A stretch of 64,000 nucleotides of DNA from Beijerinckiaceae bacterium (GCA_024304885.1 JALJOM010000003.1:1336110-1400109), one strand, 5' to 3'. Numbered from the stretch's first letter, positions 1-10,208 are shown. The notes: generated by a model from the letters alone, not told the origin. A program made the numbers and translations.

Positions 1-229
1 CGACGGCCGTTCGAGCGCGTGCTCCCTCGTACGACGAACGAGCCCGGAGAATATCGACAAGGCTCCAGGTTTTTTGCAGGGCAGGCCAAGAATCGATTTC
101 GTGATCGCCCTCGACAAGCGGCGTCGGGGCTCGAAACGGCTCTTGCGCCCAATGCGACGGTCGATCGGATCGGCAGACTCCGCGCGGTCGGAATTGCTCG
201 GATCACTTCGCGTCTTGCCGCGACTGCCG
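1..229. other. Gene-free left edge
   Basis: I see no convincing gene here. Short open frames exist on both strands, but none has a ribosome binding site with a recognisable product. The stretch is the downstream flank of the minus-strand gene that ends at 230, and any gene further left is outside the window. Confidence 0.5.
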
Positions 230-781
230 TTAATGTTCCAGTCCCTTGACCTTGATCGATCTGATCCAGGAGATGTTTCTGCCACCGGCGATGTCACCCA
301 CGAAAACGAGCCGGGCGAAGCCGCCGCTTGCTTCGTCGAGAAGCACTCCGTCCTGCTTGTAGGCCACGAGAACTTGCTTGGCACCGAAGCGCGGATTGAG
401 CTCGCCGGCAGTGGTCGTGACGACATAGCCGTCCGTTGCCGTTGCGATAATCACCTTTCTCAGAATGTCGTTCTTGACGTTCGGGTCCGTCTTGATGCCG
501 ACCTTCTGCAACAGGTCCCACAAGGGCACGCCGGTGAATACGCTCGTCACCTGGCCCTGCCCGGTTGCAAAGGACACAGTCAAGGTCGTCGGCGGCAATG
601 CTTGCAGATCCGCGAGCTTGAACGTGGTGGGTGTGACGACGTCACCAAAAATCTTGAAGCTCGCCGAATATCCGCTGGAAGCCGGCGGATCGGCATAGGC
701 GGCCGAGATGTTCGAGAACATCAGCTGCAGCGCGAATACGCTCGCAGCCAAAAGTTTGAACGGCAACATTCTGGAATTCAT
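230..781 (-). CDS. Secreted molybdopterin-oxidoreductase-like (SUOX-fold) protein
   Basis: About 183 residues. The start at 781 is chosen because AGGAGG lies 7 nt upstream; an in-frame ATG at 787 sits only 1 nt after AGGAGG and is too close. A signal peptide is visible (basic MNSRML, a hydrophobic stretch, then an AYADPP cleavage region), so the protein is exported. The mature part follows the pattern of the oxidoreductase molybdopterin-binding fold: F-x-I-x-G near its start, a DLQALPP segment, SVFTGVPLWDLL, a TDGYVV motif and a C-terminal VGDIAGGRNISW segment. It is a single small domain with no visible catalytic cysteine or second domain. It may therefore bind a ligand or act as an accessory protein and not as an oxidoreductase; this last point is inference. 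No operon partner is visible. Confidence 0.75.
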   Translation of the reverse strand: MNSRMLPFKLLAASVFALQLMFSNISAAYADPPASSGYSASFKIFGDVVTPTTFKLADLQALPPTTLTVSFATGQGQVTSVFTGVPLWDLLQKVGIKTDPNVKNDILRKVIIATATDGYVVTTTAGELNPRFGAKQVLVAYKQDGVLLDEASGGFARLVFVGDIAGGRNISWIRSIKVKGLEH

Positions 782-1023
782 CAACATGCCTCCTGCGTTG
801 GACGGAGCGAGGAACCGGGCCCGGATCCGCGCCGCCACATATATCATTAAGTATATAGCTCGTCACAAGGAAATTGCGCTTGGGCTCGTGGGGAAGAATG
901 TCGGATTTCGCCTCCGATCATTCTAAAGATGACGTTTTGTGGTGGTTGGTCGTGAATAACCGGCTGCCGGCCCTCTCTGATCGGCGGAAGGGGGGCGATG
1001 AGCTGTCTCGTGAAAGTGACTTT

Positions 1024-1049
1024 ACATATAAAGATATCTGCATATATTG
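1024..1049. promoter_or_regulatory. Imperfect palindrome, candidate operator of the ArsR-type regulator
   Basis: An AT-rich inverted repeat, ATATAAAGATATCTGCATAT, is centred on GATATC, with 8 of 11 positions matching between the two arms. It lies about 30 nt before the GTG start of the regulator gene, where an autoregulatory operator would be expected. ArsR-family proteins bind such palindromes. That it is bound by this regulator, possibly in response to S-adenosylhomocysteine or SAM, is inference. Confidence 0.45.
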
Positions 1050-1079
1050 TTTTCCTCGAACGAACCCAGGACCTCCCCC

Positions 1080-2090
1080 GTGCCCGGCTCCGAGCCCGCA
1101 TCCTTCGACGGTCTTCTCTCCGCCCTCGCCGCGGCGGGCGAGGCGACGCGCCTGCGCCTCCTCGCGCTCCTCGCCGAGGCCGAGCTGACCGTCAGCGAGC
1201 TCGTGACCATCCTCGGCCAGTCGCAGCCGCGGATCTCGCGCCATTTGAAGCTTCTCGTCGAGGCCGGTCTCGTCGAGCGTCATCGCGAGGGGGCCTGGGT
1301 GTTCTGCTTCGTCGCCCAGGCCGGGCCGGCAGCCGGCCTCGCGCGCGACCTGATCGGGCGGCTCGCGCCCGGCGATCCGCTTCTCGTCGCCGATCGGGCG
1401 CGGCTCGCCGAGGTGCGTAAGGCCCGCGCCGACCATGCCGCGCGCTACTTCGAGACTCATGCCGCGACCTGGGACGAGCTTCGGGCCATGCATGTCTCCG
1501 AGGAGCGCGTCGAGGCCGCGATCCTCGATGCCGTAGGTCCCGCGCCGATCCGTGCCGTGCTCGATCTCGGGACCGGAACCGGCCGCATGCTCGAGCTGCT
1601 CGCGCCTCTGGCCCTGCGCGCGGTCGGGATCGATCAATCGCCGCACATGCTGAGCGTCGCGCGGGTCCGCCTGGAACGCGCCGGCCTGCGCAACGTGCAA
1701 TTGCGCCAAGGCGACATCTATGCTGTTCCGGTCGAGCCCGATTTCTACGACCTCGTCGTCGTCCATCAGGTCCTGCATTATCTCGACGATCCCTCGCGGG
1801 CGGTCCGCGAGGCGGCGCGGGCCTTGCGCCCGGGCGGGCGCATGATCGTCGTCGACTTCGCGCCGCATGCAGAGGAGAGCCTGCGCACGACCCAAGCGCA
1901 TCGGCGGCTCGGCTTCGCGGCCGAGGAGGTCGCAAGCTTCATGGCGGCGTCGGATCTCGATGTCGTAGAGACGAGGAATCTCGTGCCCGAGACGACCGAG
2001 GGCGGCAAGCTCACGGTCTCGCTCTGGCTCGGCCGCGACCGCCGAATCGTCACCGATCCCGTCCCCCTGACTGCGCGCGAGGTCGCATGA
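1080..2090 (+). CDS. ArsR-type HTH regulator fused to a SAM-dependent methyltransferase domain
   Basis: About 336 residues. The N-terminal winged helix (about residues 10-80) has the ArsR pattern, with GEATRLRLL followed by SQPRISRHLKLL. The C-terminal half is a class I methyltransferase fold with a glycine-rich SAM loop (LDLGTGTGRML, near residue 161), a VGIDQSPHML acidic strand and an RPGGRMIVVDF segment. GTG at 1080 is preferred over TTG at 1047, because the TTG lies inside the operator-like palindrome while the GTG has AGGA 8 nt upstream. The gene overlaps metF by 4 nt (ATGA), so the three genes form an operon. This fusion is common just upstream of metF in alphaproteobacteria and is thought to regulate the methionine cycle. 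Whether the methyltransferase domain is catalytic or a SAM/SAH sensor is not shown by the sequence. Confidence 0.88.
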   Translation: MPGSEPASFDGLLSALAAAGEATRLRLLALLAEAELTVSELVTILGQSQPRISRHLKLLVEAGLVERHREGAWVFCFVAQAGPAAGLARDLIGRLAPGDPLLVADRARLAEVRKARADHAARYFETHAATWDELRAMHVSEERVEAAILDAVGPAPIRAVLDLGTGTGRMLELLAPLALRAVGIDQSPHMLSVARVRLERAGLRNVQLRQGDIYAVPVEPDFYDLVVVHQVLHYLDDPSRAVREAARALRPGGRMIVVDFAPHAEESLRTTQAHRRLGFAAEEVASFMAASDLDVVETRNLVPETTEGGKLTVSLWLGRDRRIVTDPVPLTAREVA

Positions 2091-3004
2091 ACGAGACCAT
2101 GTTTTGTAGCTTTCCGCGTCCGAGCCGCAGTGCTTGCCCCGGCATCAACGTCTCCTTCGAGTTCTTTCCTCCGAAGACGGAGGAGATGGAGGCGACGCTG
2201 TGGGATTCCATCAAGCGGCTCGCGCCGCTCGGGCCGAGCTTCGTCTCGGTCACCTACGGCGCCGGAGGTTCGACGCGCGAGCGCACCCATGCGACGGTGG
2301 CGCGGATCGTTCGCGAGACCGACGTGAAGCCTGCCGCCCATCTCACCTGCGTCGCGGCGAGCCGCGACGAGATCGACAGGATCGTGAAAGGCTATTGGGA
2401 TGTCGGCGTTCGCCACATCGTCGCGCTGCGCGGCGACCCAAAGGACGGGGTCGGAACCAAGTTCCACCCGCATCCCGAGGGCTACGAGCATTCCGCGGCG
2501 CTCGTCGCGGGAATCCGCAAGGTCGCCGATTTCGAGGTCTCGGTCTCGACCTATCCGGAAGGGCATCCGGAAAGCGCCTCTGTCGAGGCCGACATCGATG
2601 TCCTGAAGGGCAAGATCGATGCCGGCGCGACGCGCGCCATCACGCAATTCTTCTTCGAGAATTCCAGCTACCTGCGGTTTCTCGACAAGGTGCGTGATCG
2701 TGGTATCGACATCCCGATCGTTCCCGGGATCGTGCCGGTGCAGAACTTCAAGGCGACGACCGCCTTCGCGAGGAAGGCCGGCGCGAGCATCCCGCAATGG
2801 CTCGCCGATCGGTTCGAGGGCCTCGACGACGATCCGACCACGCGCCGCCTCATCGCTGCTACCGTGGCCGCCGAGCAGGTGCTCGATCTCGTCGATCACG
2901 GCATCAAGGATTTTCATTTCTATACGATGAACCGCGCCGATCTCGTCTACGCGATCTGCCATCTCCTGGGCCTGCGGCCCAAGCTCGAGCAAAAGGCCGC
3001 CTGA
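2087..3004 (+). CDS. metF: 5,10-methylenetetrahydrofolate reductase
   Basis: 305 residues, the normal bacterial length. A flavin-dependent TIM-barrel enzyme that reduces methylene-THF to methyl-THF, the methyl donor for methionine synthase. Visible family landmarks are FEFFPPKT near the N-terminus (residues 24-31, with the catalytic Glu), TYGAGGST, AHLTCV, ALRGDP, the YPEGHPES segment and the ITQFFF strand. The C-terminal KDFHFYTMNR is typical. Its ATG overlaps the stop of the regulator gene by 4 nt, and metH starts immediately after its own stop. This argues for translational coupling and co-regulation of methyl-THF supply and use. Confidence 0.97.
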   Translation: MNETMFCSFPRPSRSACPGINVSFEFFPPKTEEMEATLWDSIKRLAPLGPSFVSVTYGAGGSTRERTHATVARIVRETDVKPAAHLTCVAASRDEIDRIVKGYWDVGVRHIVALRGDPKDGVGTKFHPHPEGYEHSAALVAGIRKVADFEVSVSTYPEGHPESASVEADIDVLKGKIDAGATRAITQFFFENSSYLRFLDKVRDRGIDIPIVPGIVPVQNFKATTAFARKAGASIPQWLADRFEGLDDDPTTRRLIAATVAAEQVLDLVDHGIKDFHFYTMNRADLVYAICHLLGLRPKLEQKAA

Positions 3005-6000
3005 ATGACCCGCACGATCCTCGAGGACGACACGGCGACGGCGCTGCGCGCCGCTGCGCGCGAAAAAATTCTCGTGCTCGATGGTGCCATGGGCACGATG
3101 ATCCAGCAGCACAAGTTCACCGAGGCCGATTTCCGTGGGGAGCGCTTCGCGGATTGGCCCCGCGACCTGCGCGGCAACAACGATCTCTTGAGCCTCACCC
3201 AACCCCAGGCGATCAAGGCGATCCACCGCGCCTATCTCGACGCCGGCGCGGATATTCTCGAAACCAACACATTCAACTCGACCCGGATCAGCCAAGCCGA
3301 CTACGGCATGGAGGAGCTCGTCTTCGAGCTCAATCTCGCCGCGGCACGGCTCGCCCGCGAGGCCGCCGACGAGGCGCGCGCGCTGGACGGCAGGCGCCGC
3401 TTCGTCGCCGGCACGTTGGGGCCGACCAACCGCACGGCGTCGATCTCTCCCGATGTCAACAACCCTGGCTTCCGGGCCGTCACCTTCGAGGACTTGCGCG
3501 AGACCTATCGCGAGGCCGCCTTTGCCCTCGTCGAGGGCGGGGCCGACATCCTCATGGTCGAGACGATCTTCGACACGTTGAACGCCAAGGCGGCGCTCGC
3601 CGCGATCGACGATGTCTTCGCGGGCCTCGGCCGGACCTTGCCGATCATGATCTCCGGCACGATCACCGATCTTTCCGGCCGCACGCTCTCGGGCCAGACG
3701 CCGACCGCCTTCTGGTATTCGGTGCGCCACGCGAGGCCGATGACCATCGGCCTCAATTGCGCGCTCGGCGCGCGCGAGATGCGCGCCCATCTCGCCGAGA
3801 TCGCGCGCGTCGCCGATACGCTCGTCTGTGCCTATCCCAACGCCGGCCTTCCCAACGAGTTCGGCCTCTACGACGAGAGCCCGGACTATATGGCCTCGCT
3901 CGTCGGCGAGTTCGTCGAGGCGGGCATCGTCAACATCATCGGCGGCTGCTGCGGCACTACGCCGGACCACATCCGTGCCATCGCCGATCGGGTGAAGGGC
4001 ATAAAGCCGCGCGCTGTCCCGAAGGTCGAGCCGCTCCTGCGTCTCTCCGGGCTCGAGCCCTTCACGCTGACCCACGATATTCCCTTCGTCAACGTGGGGG
4101 AGCGGACCAATGTCACGGGCTCGGCCAAGTTCCGCAAGCTGATCAAGGAAGGGGATTTCGCCGCCGCCCTCGATGTCGCGCGCGACCAGGTGTCGATGGG
4201 GGCCCAGGTCATCGACGTCAACATGGACGAGGGCCTGCTCGATTCCGAGAAGGCGATGGTCGAGTTCCTGAACCTCGTCGCCGCCGAGCCCGATATCGCG
4301 CGCGTGCCTATCATGATCGATTCCTCGAAGTTCGCAGTCATCGAGGCCGGGCTCCGTTGCATCCAGGGCAAGGGGATCGTCAACTCGATCTCGATGAAGG
4401 AGGGTGTGGAGAAGTTCGTCGCCGATGCCCGTAAGGTGCGGGCCTATGGCGCGGCCGTCGTGGTGATGGCTTTCGACGAGAAAGGGCAGGCCGACACCAA
4501 GGACCGCAAGGTCGAGATCTGCTCGCGCGCCTACGAGATCCTGACGACAGAGGTGGGCTTCCCCCCCGAGGACATCGTCTTCGATCCGAACATCTTCGCG
4601 GTCGCGACCGGGATCGAGGAGCACGACAACTACGGTGTGGATTTCATCGAGGCTACGCGTGAGATCCGCAAGCGTTTCCCGCTCGTCCACATCTCTGGTG
4701 GCGTGTCGAATCTCTCCTTCTCGTTTCGCGGCAACGAGCCCGTCCGCCAGGCGATGCATTCGGTCTTCCTCTACCATGCGATCGCAGCCGGCATGGATAT
4801 GGGAATCGTCAACGCCGGCCAGCTCTCCGTCTATGCGGAGATCGCCCCCGAGCTGCGCGAGGCCTGCGAGGACGTGGTGCTCAACCGCCGCCCCGACGCA
4901 ACCGAAAGATTGCTGGCGCTCGCCGAGAGCTACAAGGGGCAGGGGACCGAGCGGTCCGAGAAGGATCTCGCCTGGCGCGAGCAGCCGGTCGCAAAAAGGC
5001 TCGAGCATGCGCTGGTCAACGGCATCACAGAATATATCGACCGTGACGTAGAAGAGGCGCGCCTCGCGGCGACGCGGCCGCTCGACGTGATCGAGGGACC
5101 GCTCATGGCCGGCATGAACGTGGTCGGCGATCTTTTCGGCTCGGGCAAGATGTTCCTGCCGCAAGTCGTCAAGTCGGCCCGCGTCATGAAGCAGGCCGTC
5201 GCCTATCTCATGCCTTTCATGGAAGAAGAAAAGCAGAGAACCGGGGCGACCGAGCGGTCGAGCGCCGGCAAGATCCTGATGGCGACCGTCAAGGGCGACG
5301 TGCACGATATCGGCAAGAATATCGTCGGCGTGGTGCTCGCCTGCAACAACTACGAGATCATCGACCTCGGCGTCATGGTGCCGTCTGCGAGGATCCTCGC
5401 CACGGCGCGTGAGGAGAAGGTCGATGCGATCGGCCTTTCGGGACTCATCACGCCCTCGCTCGACGAGATGTGCTTCGTCGCCTCGGAGATGGAGCGCGAG
5501 GGGTTCGAGGTTCCGCTCCTCATCGGTGGGGCGACGACGAGCCGCGTCCATACCGCCGTGAAGATCCATCCGAACTATGCGAAGGGCCAGGCAGTCTACG
5601 TAACGGATGCGAGCCGCGCCGTGGGTGTGGTGCAATCGCTCTTGTCACCGCAATCCCGCGAGGCGACGATCGACTCGGTGCGCGCGGAATATTCCAAGGT
5701 GGCGGAGGCGCACCGCAGATCCGAGGCCGAGAAGCAGCGCCTGCCGCTCGCCAAGGCGCGCGCCAACGCGTTTCGCGTGGACTGGACAAGCTATCAACCG
5801 CCGCGTCCGCTCTTCACCGGCACGCGCGTGTTCCGCAGCTATGATGTGGGCGAGCTCGTCCCCTATATCGATTGGACGCCCTTCTTCGGGACCTGGGAGC
5901 TGCGTGGGCGCTATCCCGAGATTCTCGACGACGAGAAGGTGGGCGAGGCGGCGCGCCAGCTCCTCGACGATGCCCGCGCCATGCTGAAACGTGTGGTCGA

Positions 6001-6745
6001 GGATCGCTGGTTCGATCCCAAGGCCGTGATCGGCTTCTGGCCGGCGAATGCCCTCGGTGACGATATCGTGCTCTACACGGGCGAATCGCGCTCCGAAAGG
6101 CTCGCGACCTTCTGCACGCTTCGCCAGCAATTGGCGCGGCGGGATGGGAGACCGAACATCGCGCTCGCCGATTTCATCGCCCCGGCGGACTCGGGAAAAG
6201 CCGATTACCTCGGCGGCTTCGTCGTCACCTCCGGCGCGCGCGAGGACAAGATCTCGGAGCGCTTCGCCAAGGCCAACGACGACTACGGCTCGATCATGGT
6301 GAAGGCGCTCGCCGACCGTATCGCGGAGGCCTTCGCCGAGCGTTTGCACGAGCGGGTGCGGCGCGAGTTCTGGGCCTATGCGCCGGACGAGGAGCTCACC
6401 AACGAGCAGCGGATCGATGAAGCCTATCGCGGGATCCGGCCGGCGCCCGGCTATCCGGCTCAGCCCGACCATACCGAGAAAAAGACGCTGTTCCGGCTTC
6501 TCGATGCCGAGAAGCAGACCGGTGTCGCCTTGACCGAGAGCTTCGCGATGTGGCCGGGCTCCTCCGTTTCCGGCCTCTATCTCGCGCATCCCGAGTCGCA
6601 TTATTTCGGGGTGGCCAAGATCGAGCGCGATCAGGTCGAGGATTACGCGGCCCGCAAGGGGATGAGCGTGGCCGAGGTCGAGCGCTGGCTCGCTCCGGTC
6701 TTGAACTACGACCCGGCTTCGATGGCGGCCGAAGCGGCGGAGTAG
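3005..6745 (+). CDS. metH: Cobalamin-dependent methionine synthase
   Basis: 1246 residues, full length. It transfers a methyl group from methyl-THF to homocysteine through cobalamin. All modules are visible in order. The homocysteine-binding domain has [10 protein letters not shown] near residue 27 and zinc cysteines near 250 (LNCALG) and 313-314 (GGCCGTTP). The pterin-binding domain follows (about 350-620). The cobalamin cap and B12-binding domains carry the base-off motif DVHDIGKN, near residue 764. The C-terminal SAM-binding reactivation domain has R[11 protein letters not shown] near residue 1143. The ATG directly abuts the metF stop. Having both metF and a complete B12-dependent synthase means this methionine route needs cobalamin. 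Confidence 0.98.
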   Translation: MTRTILEDDTATALRAAAREKILVLDGAMGTMIQQHKFTEADFRGERFADWPRDLRGNNDLLSLTQPQAIKAIHRAYLDAGADILETNTFNSTRISQADYGMEELVFELNLAAARLAREAADEARALDGRRRFVAGTLGPTNRTASISPDVNNPGFRAVTFEDLRETYREAAFALVEGGADILMVETIFDTLNAKAALAAIDDVFAGLGRTLPIMISGTITDLSGRTLSGQTPTAFWYSVRHARPMTIGLNCALGAREMRAHLAEIARVADTLVCAYPNAGLPNEFGLYDESPDYMASLVGEFVEAGIVNIIGGCCGTTPDHIRAIADRVKGIKPRAVPKVEPLLRLSGLEPFTLTHDIPFVNVGERTNVTGSAKFRKLIKEGDFAAALDVARDQVSMGAQVIDVNMDEGLLDSEKAMVEFLNLVAAEPDIARVPIMIDSSKFAVIEAGLRCIQGKGIVNSISMKEGVEKFVADARKVRAYGAAVVVMAFDEKGQADTKDRKVEICSRAYEILTTEVGFPPEDIVFDPNIFAVATGIEEHDNYGVDFIEATREIRKRFPLVHISGGVSNLSFSFRGNEPVRQAMHSVFLYHAIAAGMDMGIVNAGQLSVYAEIAPELREACEDVVLNRRPDATERLLALAESYKGQGTERSEKDLAWREQPVAKRLEHALVNGITEYIDRDVEEARLAATRPLDVIEGPLMAGMNVVGDLFGSGKMFLPQVVKSARVMKQAVAYLMPFMEEEKQRTGATERSSAGKILMATVKGDVHDIGKNIVGVVLACNNYEIIDLGVMVPSARILATAREEKVDAIGLSGLITPSLDEMCFVASEMEREGFEVPLLIGGATTSRVHTAVKIHPNYAKGQAVYVTDASRAVGVVQSLLSPQSREATIDSVRAEYSKVAEAHRRSEAEKQRLPLAKARANAFRVDWTSYQPPRPLFTGTRVFRSYDVGELVPYIDWTPFFGTWELRGRYPEILDDEKVGEAARQLLDDARAMLKRVVEDRWFDPKAVIGFWPANALGDDIVLYTGESRSERLATFCTLRQQLARRDGRPNIALADFIAPADSGKADYLGGFVVTSGAREDKISERFAKANDDYGSIMVKALADRIAEAFAERLHERVRREFWAYAPDEELTNEQRIDEAYRGIRPAPGYPAQPDHTEKKTLFRLLDAEKQTGVALTESFAMWPGSSVSGLYLAHPESHYFGVAKIERDQVEDYAARKGMSVAEVERWLAPVLNYDPASMAAEAAE

Positions 6746-6773
6746 GCTCCGTTGCGGGCGAGCGACCCCGACC

Positions 6774-6877
6774 TCGAGCGCTATCCGATCCCGCAGAAAC
6801 GGATTGCGCTCTCGACTCCCTTCTGGTCGCCATTTCGCGGCGCGAAGTGGTGTCTAATTCGCCGGAAAATGCTTTAG
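6774..6877 (+). repeat. Degenerate R2 dispersed repeat
   Basis: A decayed copy of the R2 family, whose best copy is at 22164-22273. Recognisable parts are GAGCG...CCGATCC at the left, a central GTCGCCATTTCGCGGCG and the GCCGGAAAATGC right end. It lies between metH and the convergent CsbD gene. Confidence 0.55.
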
Positions 6878-6900
6878 CCGGGGTCGCTGCCGGCGAACGA

Positions 6901-7101
6901 TCAGTGCAAGGTGTTCAGCCAGTTGTCGACTTCCTCCTTGGCCTTGTCCTTCGCATATCCATAGCGCGTCTGGAGCATACCTTCGAATTGCTCGCGGTGG
7001 CCTTCGACCTTCTCGAGGTCGTCGTCAGTCAGATCGCCCCATTTCTCTCTGATCTTTCCTTTGAACTGCTTCCAGTTTCCTTCGAGTCGGTTCCAGTCCA
7101 T
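6901..7101 (-). CDS. CsbD-family stress-response protein
   Basis: 66 residues, the usual size for the family. It opens with MDWNRLEGNWKQFKGKI and has the paired WGDLTDDDL and GYAKDKA segments of CsbD-like proteins. The protein is small, soluble, highly charged and probably helical. AGGAG lies 7 nt upstream of the ATG. Family members are general-stress proteins of unknown biochemical role, so the function here is inferred from the family only. The gene stands alone and converges on metH. Confidence 0.9.
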   Translation of the reverse strand: MDWNRLEGNWKQFKGKIREKWGDLTDDDLEKVEGHREQFEGMLQTRYGYAKDKAKEEVDNWLNTLH

Positions 7102-7414
7102 TAGAGATCTCCTTTAGTCTAGGACACGCTTCTGATTTTGAACGTGCCTGTGCTTCGGCAAATCCAGAAGTGCCGGAAAGGTTCCAAAGGTGCGGCTCGC
7201 CCGAGCGGGGGGCCGGTGCCTCGCCCCGCAGCCGCGCCGGACCTCTTGCTTCGCCCGCGCAACTCCTTGTGAGTGCAACCGATTCCGCGCGCTTCGGATC
7301 GCTTGAGCTTCGCTGCTATTGAAGCCTATCCGATGGCCTCTATCGATATTCATCGATCTTTGCTAAACTGTCGCCGATCCGTTTCAGCTTCGATTTTCTC
7401 GTGAAGGGTTACCC
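7102..7414. other. Divergent intergenic region between the CsbD gene and comM
   Basis: This stretch holds no gene I can support. It must carry the promoters of two divergent genes. I see a GC-rich segment in the middle and an AT-richer stretch near 7340-7400 next to comM, but no clear operator or terminator. Confidence 0.5.
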
Positions 7415-8953
7415 ATGGTCGTCAGGGTCGCGACGGTCGCGTTCGAAGGGATCGAGGCGCGCCCGGTCGACGTGCAGGTCCAGATCGCCAACGGCAATGT
7501 CGTCTTCACCGTCGTCGGCCTCGGCGACAAGGCCGTCGCCGAATCGCGCGAGCGCGTCCGCGCCGCGCTCAACGCCTCGGGTCTCGCCCTTCCGGCGAAG
7601 CGGATCACGGTCAACCTCGCCCCGGCCGATCTGCCGAAGGAGGGCAGCCATTACGACTTGCCGATCGCGCTCGGCATCATGGCCGCGATCGGCGCGGTCC
7701 CGGCGGACGCCTTGCAGAATTACACGATCCTCGGCGAGCTCGCGCTCGACGGCACGGTGACCGCCGTCGCCGGCGTCCTGCCTGCCGCGATCGCCGCCAA
7801 TGCCCGCGGCCACGGGCTGATCTGCCCCCATGATTGCGGTCCGGAGGCGGCCTGGGCGTCGCAGGACCTCGACGTGCTCGCGCCGCTTTCGCTGATCCAG
7901 CTCGCCAATCATTTCAAGGGGACGCAGGTGATGGCGCGGCCGCGTCCGGCGGTGCGCGCGCAGCCCGGAGCCCAGCCGGATCTGCGCGACATCAAGGGCC
8001 AGGAGAGCGCCAAGCGCACGCTCGAGATCGCCGCCGCGGGCGGTCACAACCTCCTCTTCAACGGCCCTCCTGGCGCGGGAAAATCCATGCTCGCGGCGCG
8101 GCTCCCCTCGATCCTGCCGCCGCTCGGGCCGAGCGAGCTGCTCGAGGTCTCGCTCGTCCATTCGGTGGCGGGCGATCTCGCGGGCGGCGCGCTCACCGAC
8201 CGGCGTCCGTTTCGCGCCCCGCATCATTCGGCGTCGGCCGCCGCTCTCGTCGGCGGCGGCACGAGGGCGCGGCCGGGCGAGATTTCGCTCGCCCATCACG
8301 GCGTGCTCTTCCTCGACGAGCTGCCGGAGTTCCAGCCCCAGGTTCTCGACAGCTTGCGCCAGCCGCTCGAGACCGGCGAGGTCGCGATCGCGCGGGCCAA
8401 TCATCGCATCGTCTACCCGGCCCGCTTCCAGCTCGTCGCCGCGATGAATCCCTGTCGCTGCGGCCATGCGCTCGATCCTGGCTTCGCCTGCAACCGGGCG
8501 CCCAATGCACGCTATATCGCCCAATATCAGGCGCGCCTCTCCGGCCCCTTGCTCGATCGCATCGACCTCCACGTCGAGGTGCCGGCCGTCGCCGCCGCGG
8601 ATCTGATGCTGCCGGCTCCTGCCGAGGGATCGAAGGAGGTCTGCGCGCGGGTGACCGCCGCCCGCAACATCCAGGTCGCGCGCTACGCCGCTCTCGGCCT
8701 TCCCGGGGTGCTCACCAATGCCGCGGCGCCGTCGCATGTGATCGAGGCCGTCGCCGAGCCCGACGCCTCCGGCCTCGCGCTCGTCCGCGAGGCTTCCGAG
8801 CGGCTGCATCTTTCCGCCCGGGGATTCCATCGAGTCCTGAAGCTCGCCCGCACGATCGCCGATCTCGACGGTCTCGAGAAAGTGACGAGCCTCCACCTCG
8901 CCGAGGCTTTGTCGTATCGGATCGATACGACGCGGCAGCTCCGTGCGGCCTGA
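7415..8953 (+). CDS. comM: YifB/ComM-family Mg-chelatase-like AAA+ ATPase
   Basis: 512 residues, full length. The N-terminal domain (about 1-170) opens with the family signature ATVAFEGIEARPVDVQV and VGLGDKAVAESRERVR. A AAA+ module follows, with Walker A GPPGAGKS near residue 217 and a Walker B/DELPEF segment near 296. A four-cysteine zinc-finger-like insert follows (NPCRCGH...FACN). ComM is a hexameric helicase that promotes branch migration during integration of single-stranded DNA in natural transformation. The gene is convergent with the CPBP protease gene, only 15 nt apart. comF is also present in this window, but no DNA-uptake pilus gene is, so a role in transformation here is inference. 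Confidence 0.93.
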   Translation: MVVRVATVAFEGIEARPVDVQVQIANGNVVFTVVGLGDKAVAESRERVRAALNASGLALPAKRITVNLAPADLPKEGSHYDLPIALGIMAAIGAVPADALQNYTILGELALDGTVTAVAGVLPAAIAANARGHGLICPHDCGPEAAWASQDLDVLAPLSLIQLANHFKGTQVMARPRPAVRAQPGAQPDLRDIKGQESAKRTLEIAAAGGHNLLFNGPPGAGKSMLAARLPSILPPLGPSELLEVSLVHSVAGDLAGGALTDRRPFRAPHHSASAAALVGGGTRARPGEISLAHHGVLFLDELPEFQPQVLDSLRQPLETGEVAIARANHRIVYPARFQLVAAMNPCRCGHALDPGFACNRAPNARYIAQYQARLSGPLLDRIDLHVEVPAVAAADLMLPAPAEGSKEVCARVTAARNIQVARYAALGLPGVLTNAAAPSHVIEAVAEPDASGLALVREASERLHLSARGFHRVLKLARTIADLDGLEKVTSLHLAEALSYRIDTTRQLRAA

Positions 8954-8968
8954 TTGCAGCCGAGCAGG

Positions 8969-9742
8969 TCAGAAGCCGAGATAGGCGAGGACTGCAGCGA
9001 GGAAATTGTTGAAGGCGTGGAAAGCGATCGCAGGCTTCACGCTGCCGGTGATCTCGCGCATCGTTCCGAGCACGAGACCGATCGGAAATATCGCCAGCGC
9101 ATAGAGATGCGTGCTCTCGTAATGGAGCAAGGCGAAGACGGCCGAGGTCACGACGAGGGTCGTCGCGAAGCCGAAATGGTGCCGAAGGTCGGTATAGATC
9201 CAGCCCCGAAACAGTAGCTCCTCGGCGACCGGCGCGCAGACCACGGCGACGAAGGCGAGGACGAGGGCCAGGGCGGGACTCTCCGGCATCTCGAGCCAGG
9301 GTCCCGACCGCGGAGCGAAATGGTGCAGCGCGAAATCGGCCAGGAACCCATAGGCGAGGGCAACGGCGGCGAGCAGATAGACCCGGCGGTCGGTCCGCCG
9401 CGGGTTCCACGGAAGCCAGGCGACGAGGTCGCGCCAGCCGGAGCGGCCCCTGAGCCACGCCTCGATCAGCACCGCTGCCGCGAGCGCCGTGTAGACGAGG
9501 ACAGAGATCGCGAGCCCCAAAGCCACGCCCGACGTCTCGGTTCCGAAGATCGCACGCAAGAGCCGAATCCCCGGGCCACCCGCGCCCGGTCCGAGCAGGA
9601 TCTGCTCCAGGGCCAGGACGAGCGCCGCCGCGAAGGCGAGGAGCAGCGCGGTGATCATCGCGATCGTCGCGAGCCCGACGCAGAAGCGGAAGAGCGCGGC
9701 GAGCTTCATGCGAGTCTGCAAGGGCCTCGTCCCCTTAAGCAT
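8969..9742 (-). CDS. CPBP-family intramembrane glutamic endopeptidase
   Basis: 257 residues with about six to eight hydrophobic segments. The family motifs are clear: EELLFRGW near residue 175, the downstream ALLHYES histidine motif and a third FHAFNNF motif near the C-terminus. These supply the conserved Glu/His/Asn residues of CAAX protease and bacteriocin-processing (CPBP, formerly Abi) enzymes. An alternative start is the in-frame ATG at 9709 (MKLAAL). The substrate is unknown. The gene is convergent with comM and divergent from ssrA, and shows no obvious partner. Confidence 0.88.
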   Translation of the reverse strand: MLKGTRPLQTRMKLAALFRFCVGLATIAMITALLLAFAAALVLALEQILLGPGAGGPGIRLLRAIFGTETSGVALGLAISVLVYTALAAAVLIEAWLRGRSGWRDLVAWLPWNPRRTDRRVYLLAAVALAYGFLADFALHHFAPRSGPWLEMPESPALALVLAFVAVVCAPVAEELLFRGWIYTDLRHHFGFATTLVVTSAVFALLHYESTHLYALAIFPIGLVLGTMREITGSVKPAIAFHAFNNFLAAVLAYLGF

Positions 9743-9830
9743 TAGCCACGAAGTGAAGCACGCTTCGAAGGCGGCGGATACCGGTCGCCGGGTTCGCCTT
9801 TGAAATTAGGCGCGAAGCGCTTATATTGGG

Positions 9831-10160
9831 TGTGCCGCCTCGTGCGGCTATGGCGATAAACGGCGTCGAAATAAGCTCTTCGGACCCGGGGGCGGTACCC
9901 GGCGCCTCCACCCGAGCCCGTTCTCCTCGATCGAGGAGGGCGGGTTCCGGCGGGGGCGAAACAGGTTCGACGGGGAGTGTAAAGGACTGTCTTTCGCTCG
10001 GCATGGTTCCGCCGTCATCGGGCCGAACCTTATAGTTGCCAACGACAACTATGCTCCGGTTGCCGTCGCCGCGTAATGCGGTGATAGCACCGAAATCAAG
10101 CCCTCGGGGGTAGCACCTCGAGGCGGGGTCCGGAGGCACCTGGCAACAGAAGCCTCCACT
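9831..10160 (+). ncRNA. ssrA: Two-piece (circularly permuted) tmRNA
   Basis: A permuted alphaproteobacterial tmRNA gene. The acceptor piece comes first (about 9831-9912). It starts with a GCCGC...GCGGC hairpin and ends in a T-arm-like segment and CGCCTCC plus ACC. A discarded spacer follows. The coding piece starts at about 9952 with GGGGGCG, which pairs with CGCCTCC (one G-U pair) to form the tRNA-like acceptor stem, followed by GGTTCGACGGG. The tag frame begins at the resume codon GCC at 10038 and encodes ANDNYAPVAVAA, ending at TAA 10074-10076. The coding piece ends at about 10158 (CAACAGAAGCCTCCA). Exact ends are estimates. The gene for the ClpXP adaptor SspB follows about 50 nt downstream. 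Confidence 0.95.
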
Positions 10161-10208
10161 CTCGTCCTCTCGGCTCGCGTGCAAAGGGGAGGGTGCAAGG
10201 GCGTGCCG

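Noticed and set aside
1778-5635. Open frame of about 1285 codons on the minus strand opposite metF/metH
   Set aside because: It is antisense to well-supported genes and consists of low-complexity Arg/Asp/Glu/His-rich sequence typical of the reverse of GC-rich genes.
9826-10160. Small open frames on both strands across the tmRNA gene
   Set aside because: They overlap the structured ssrA RNA, and the only coding part is the 12-residue tag.
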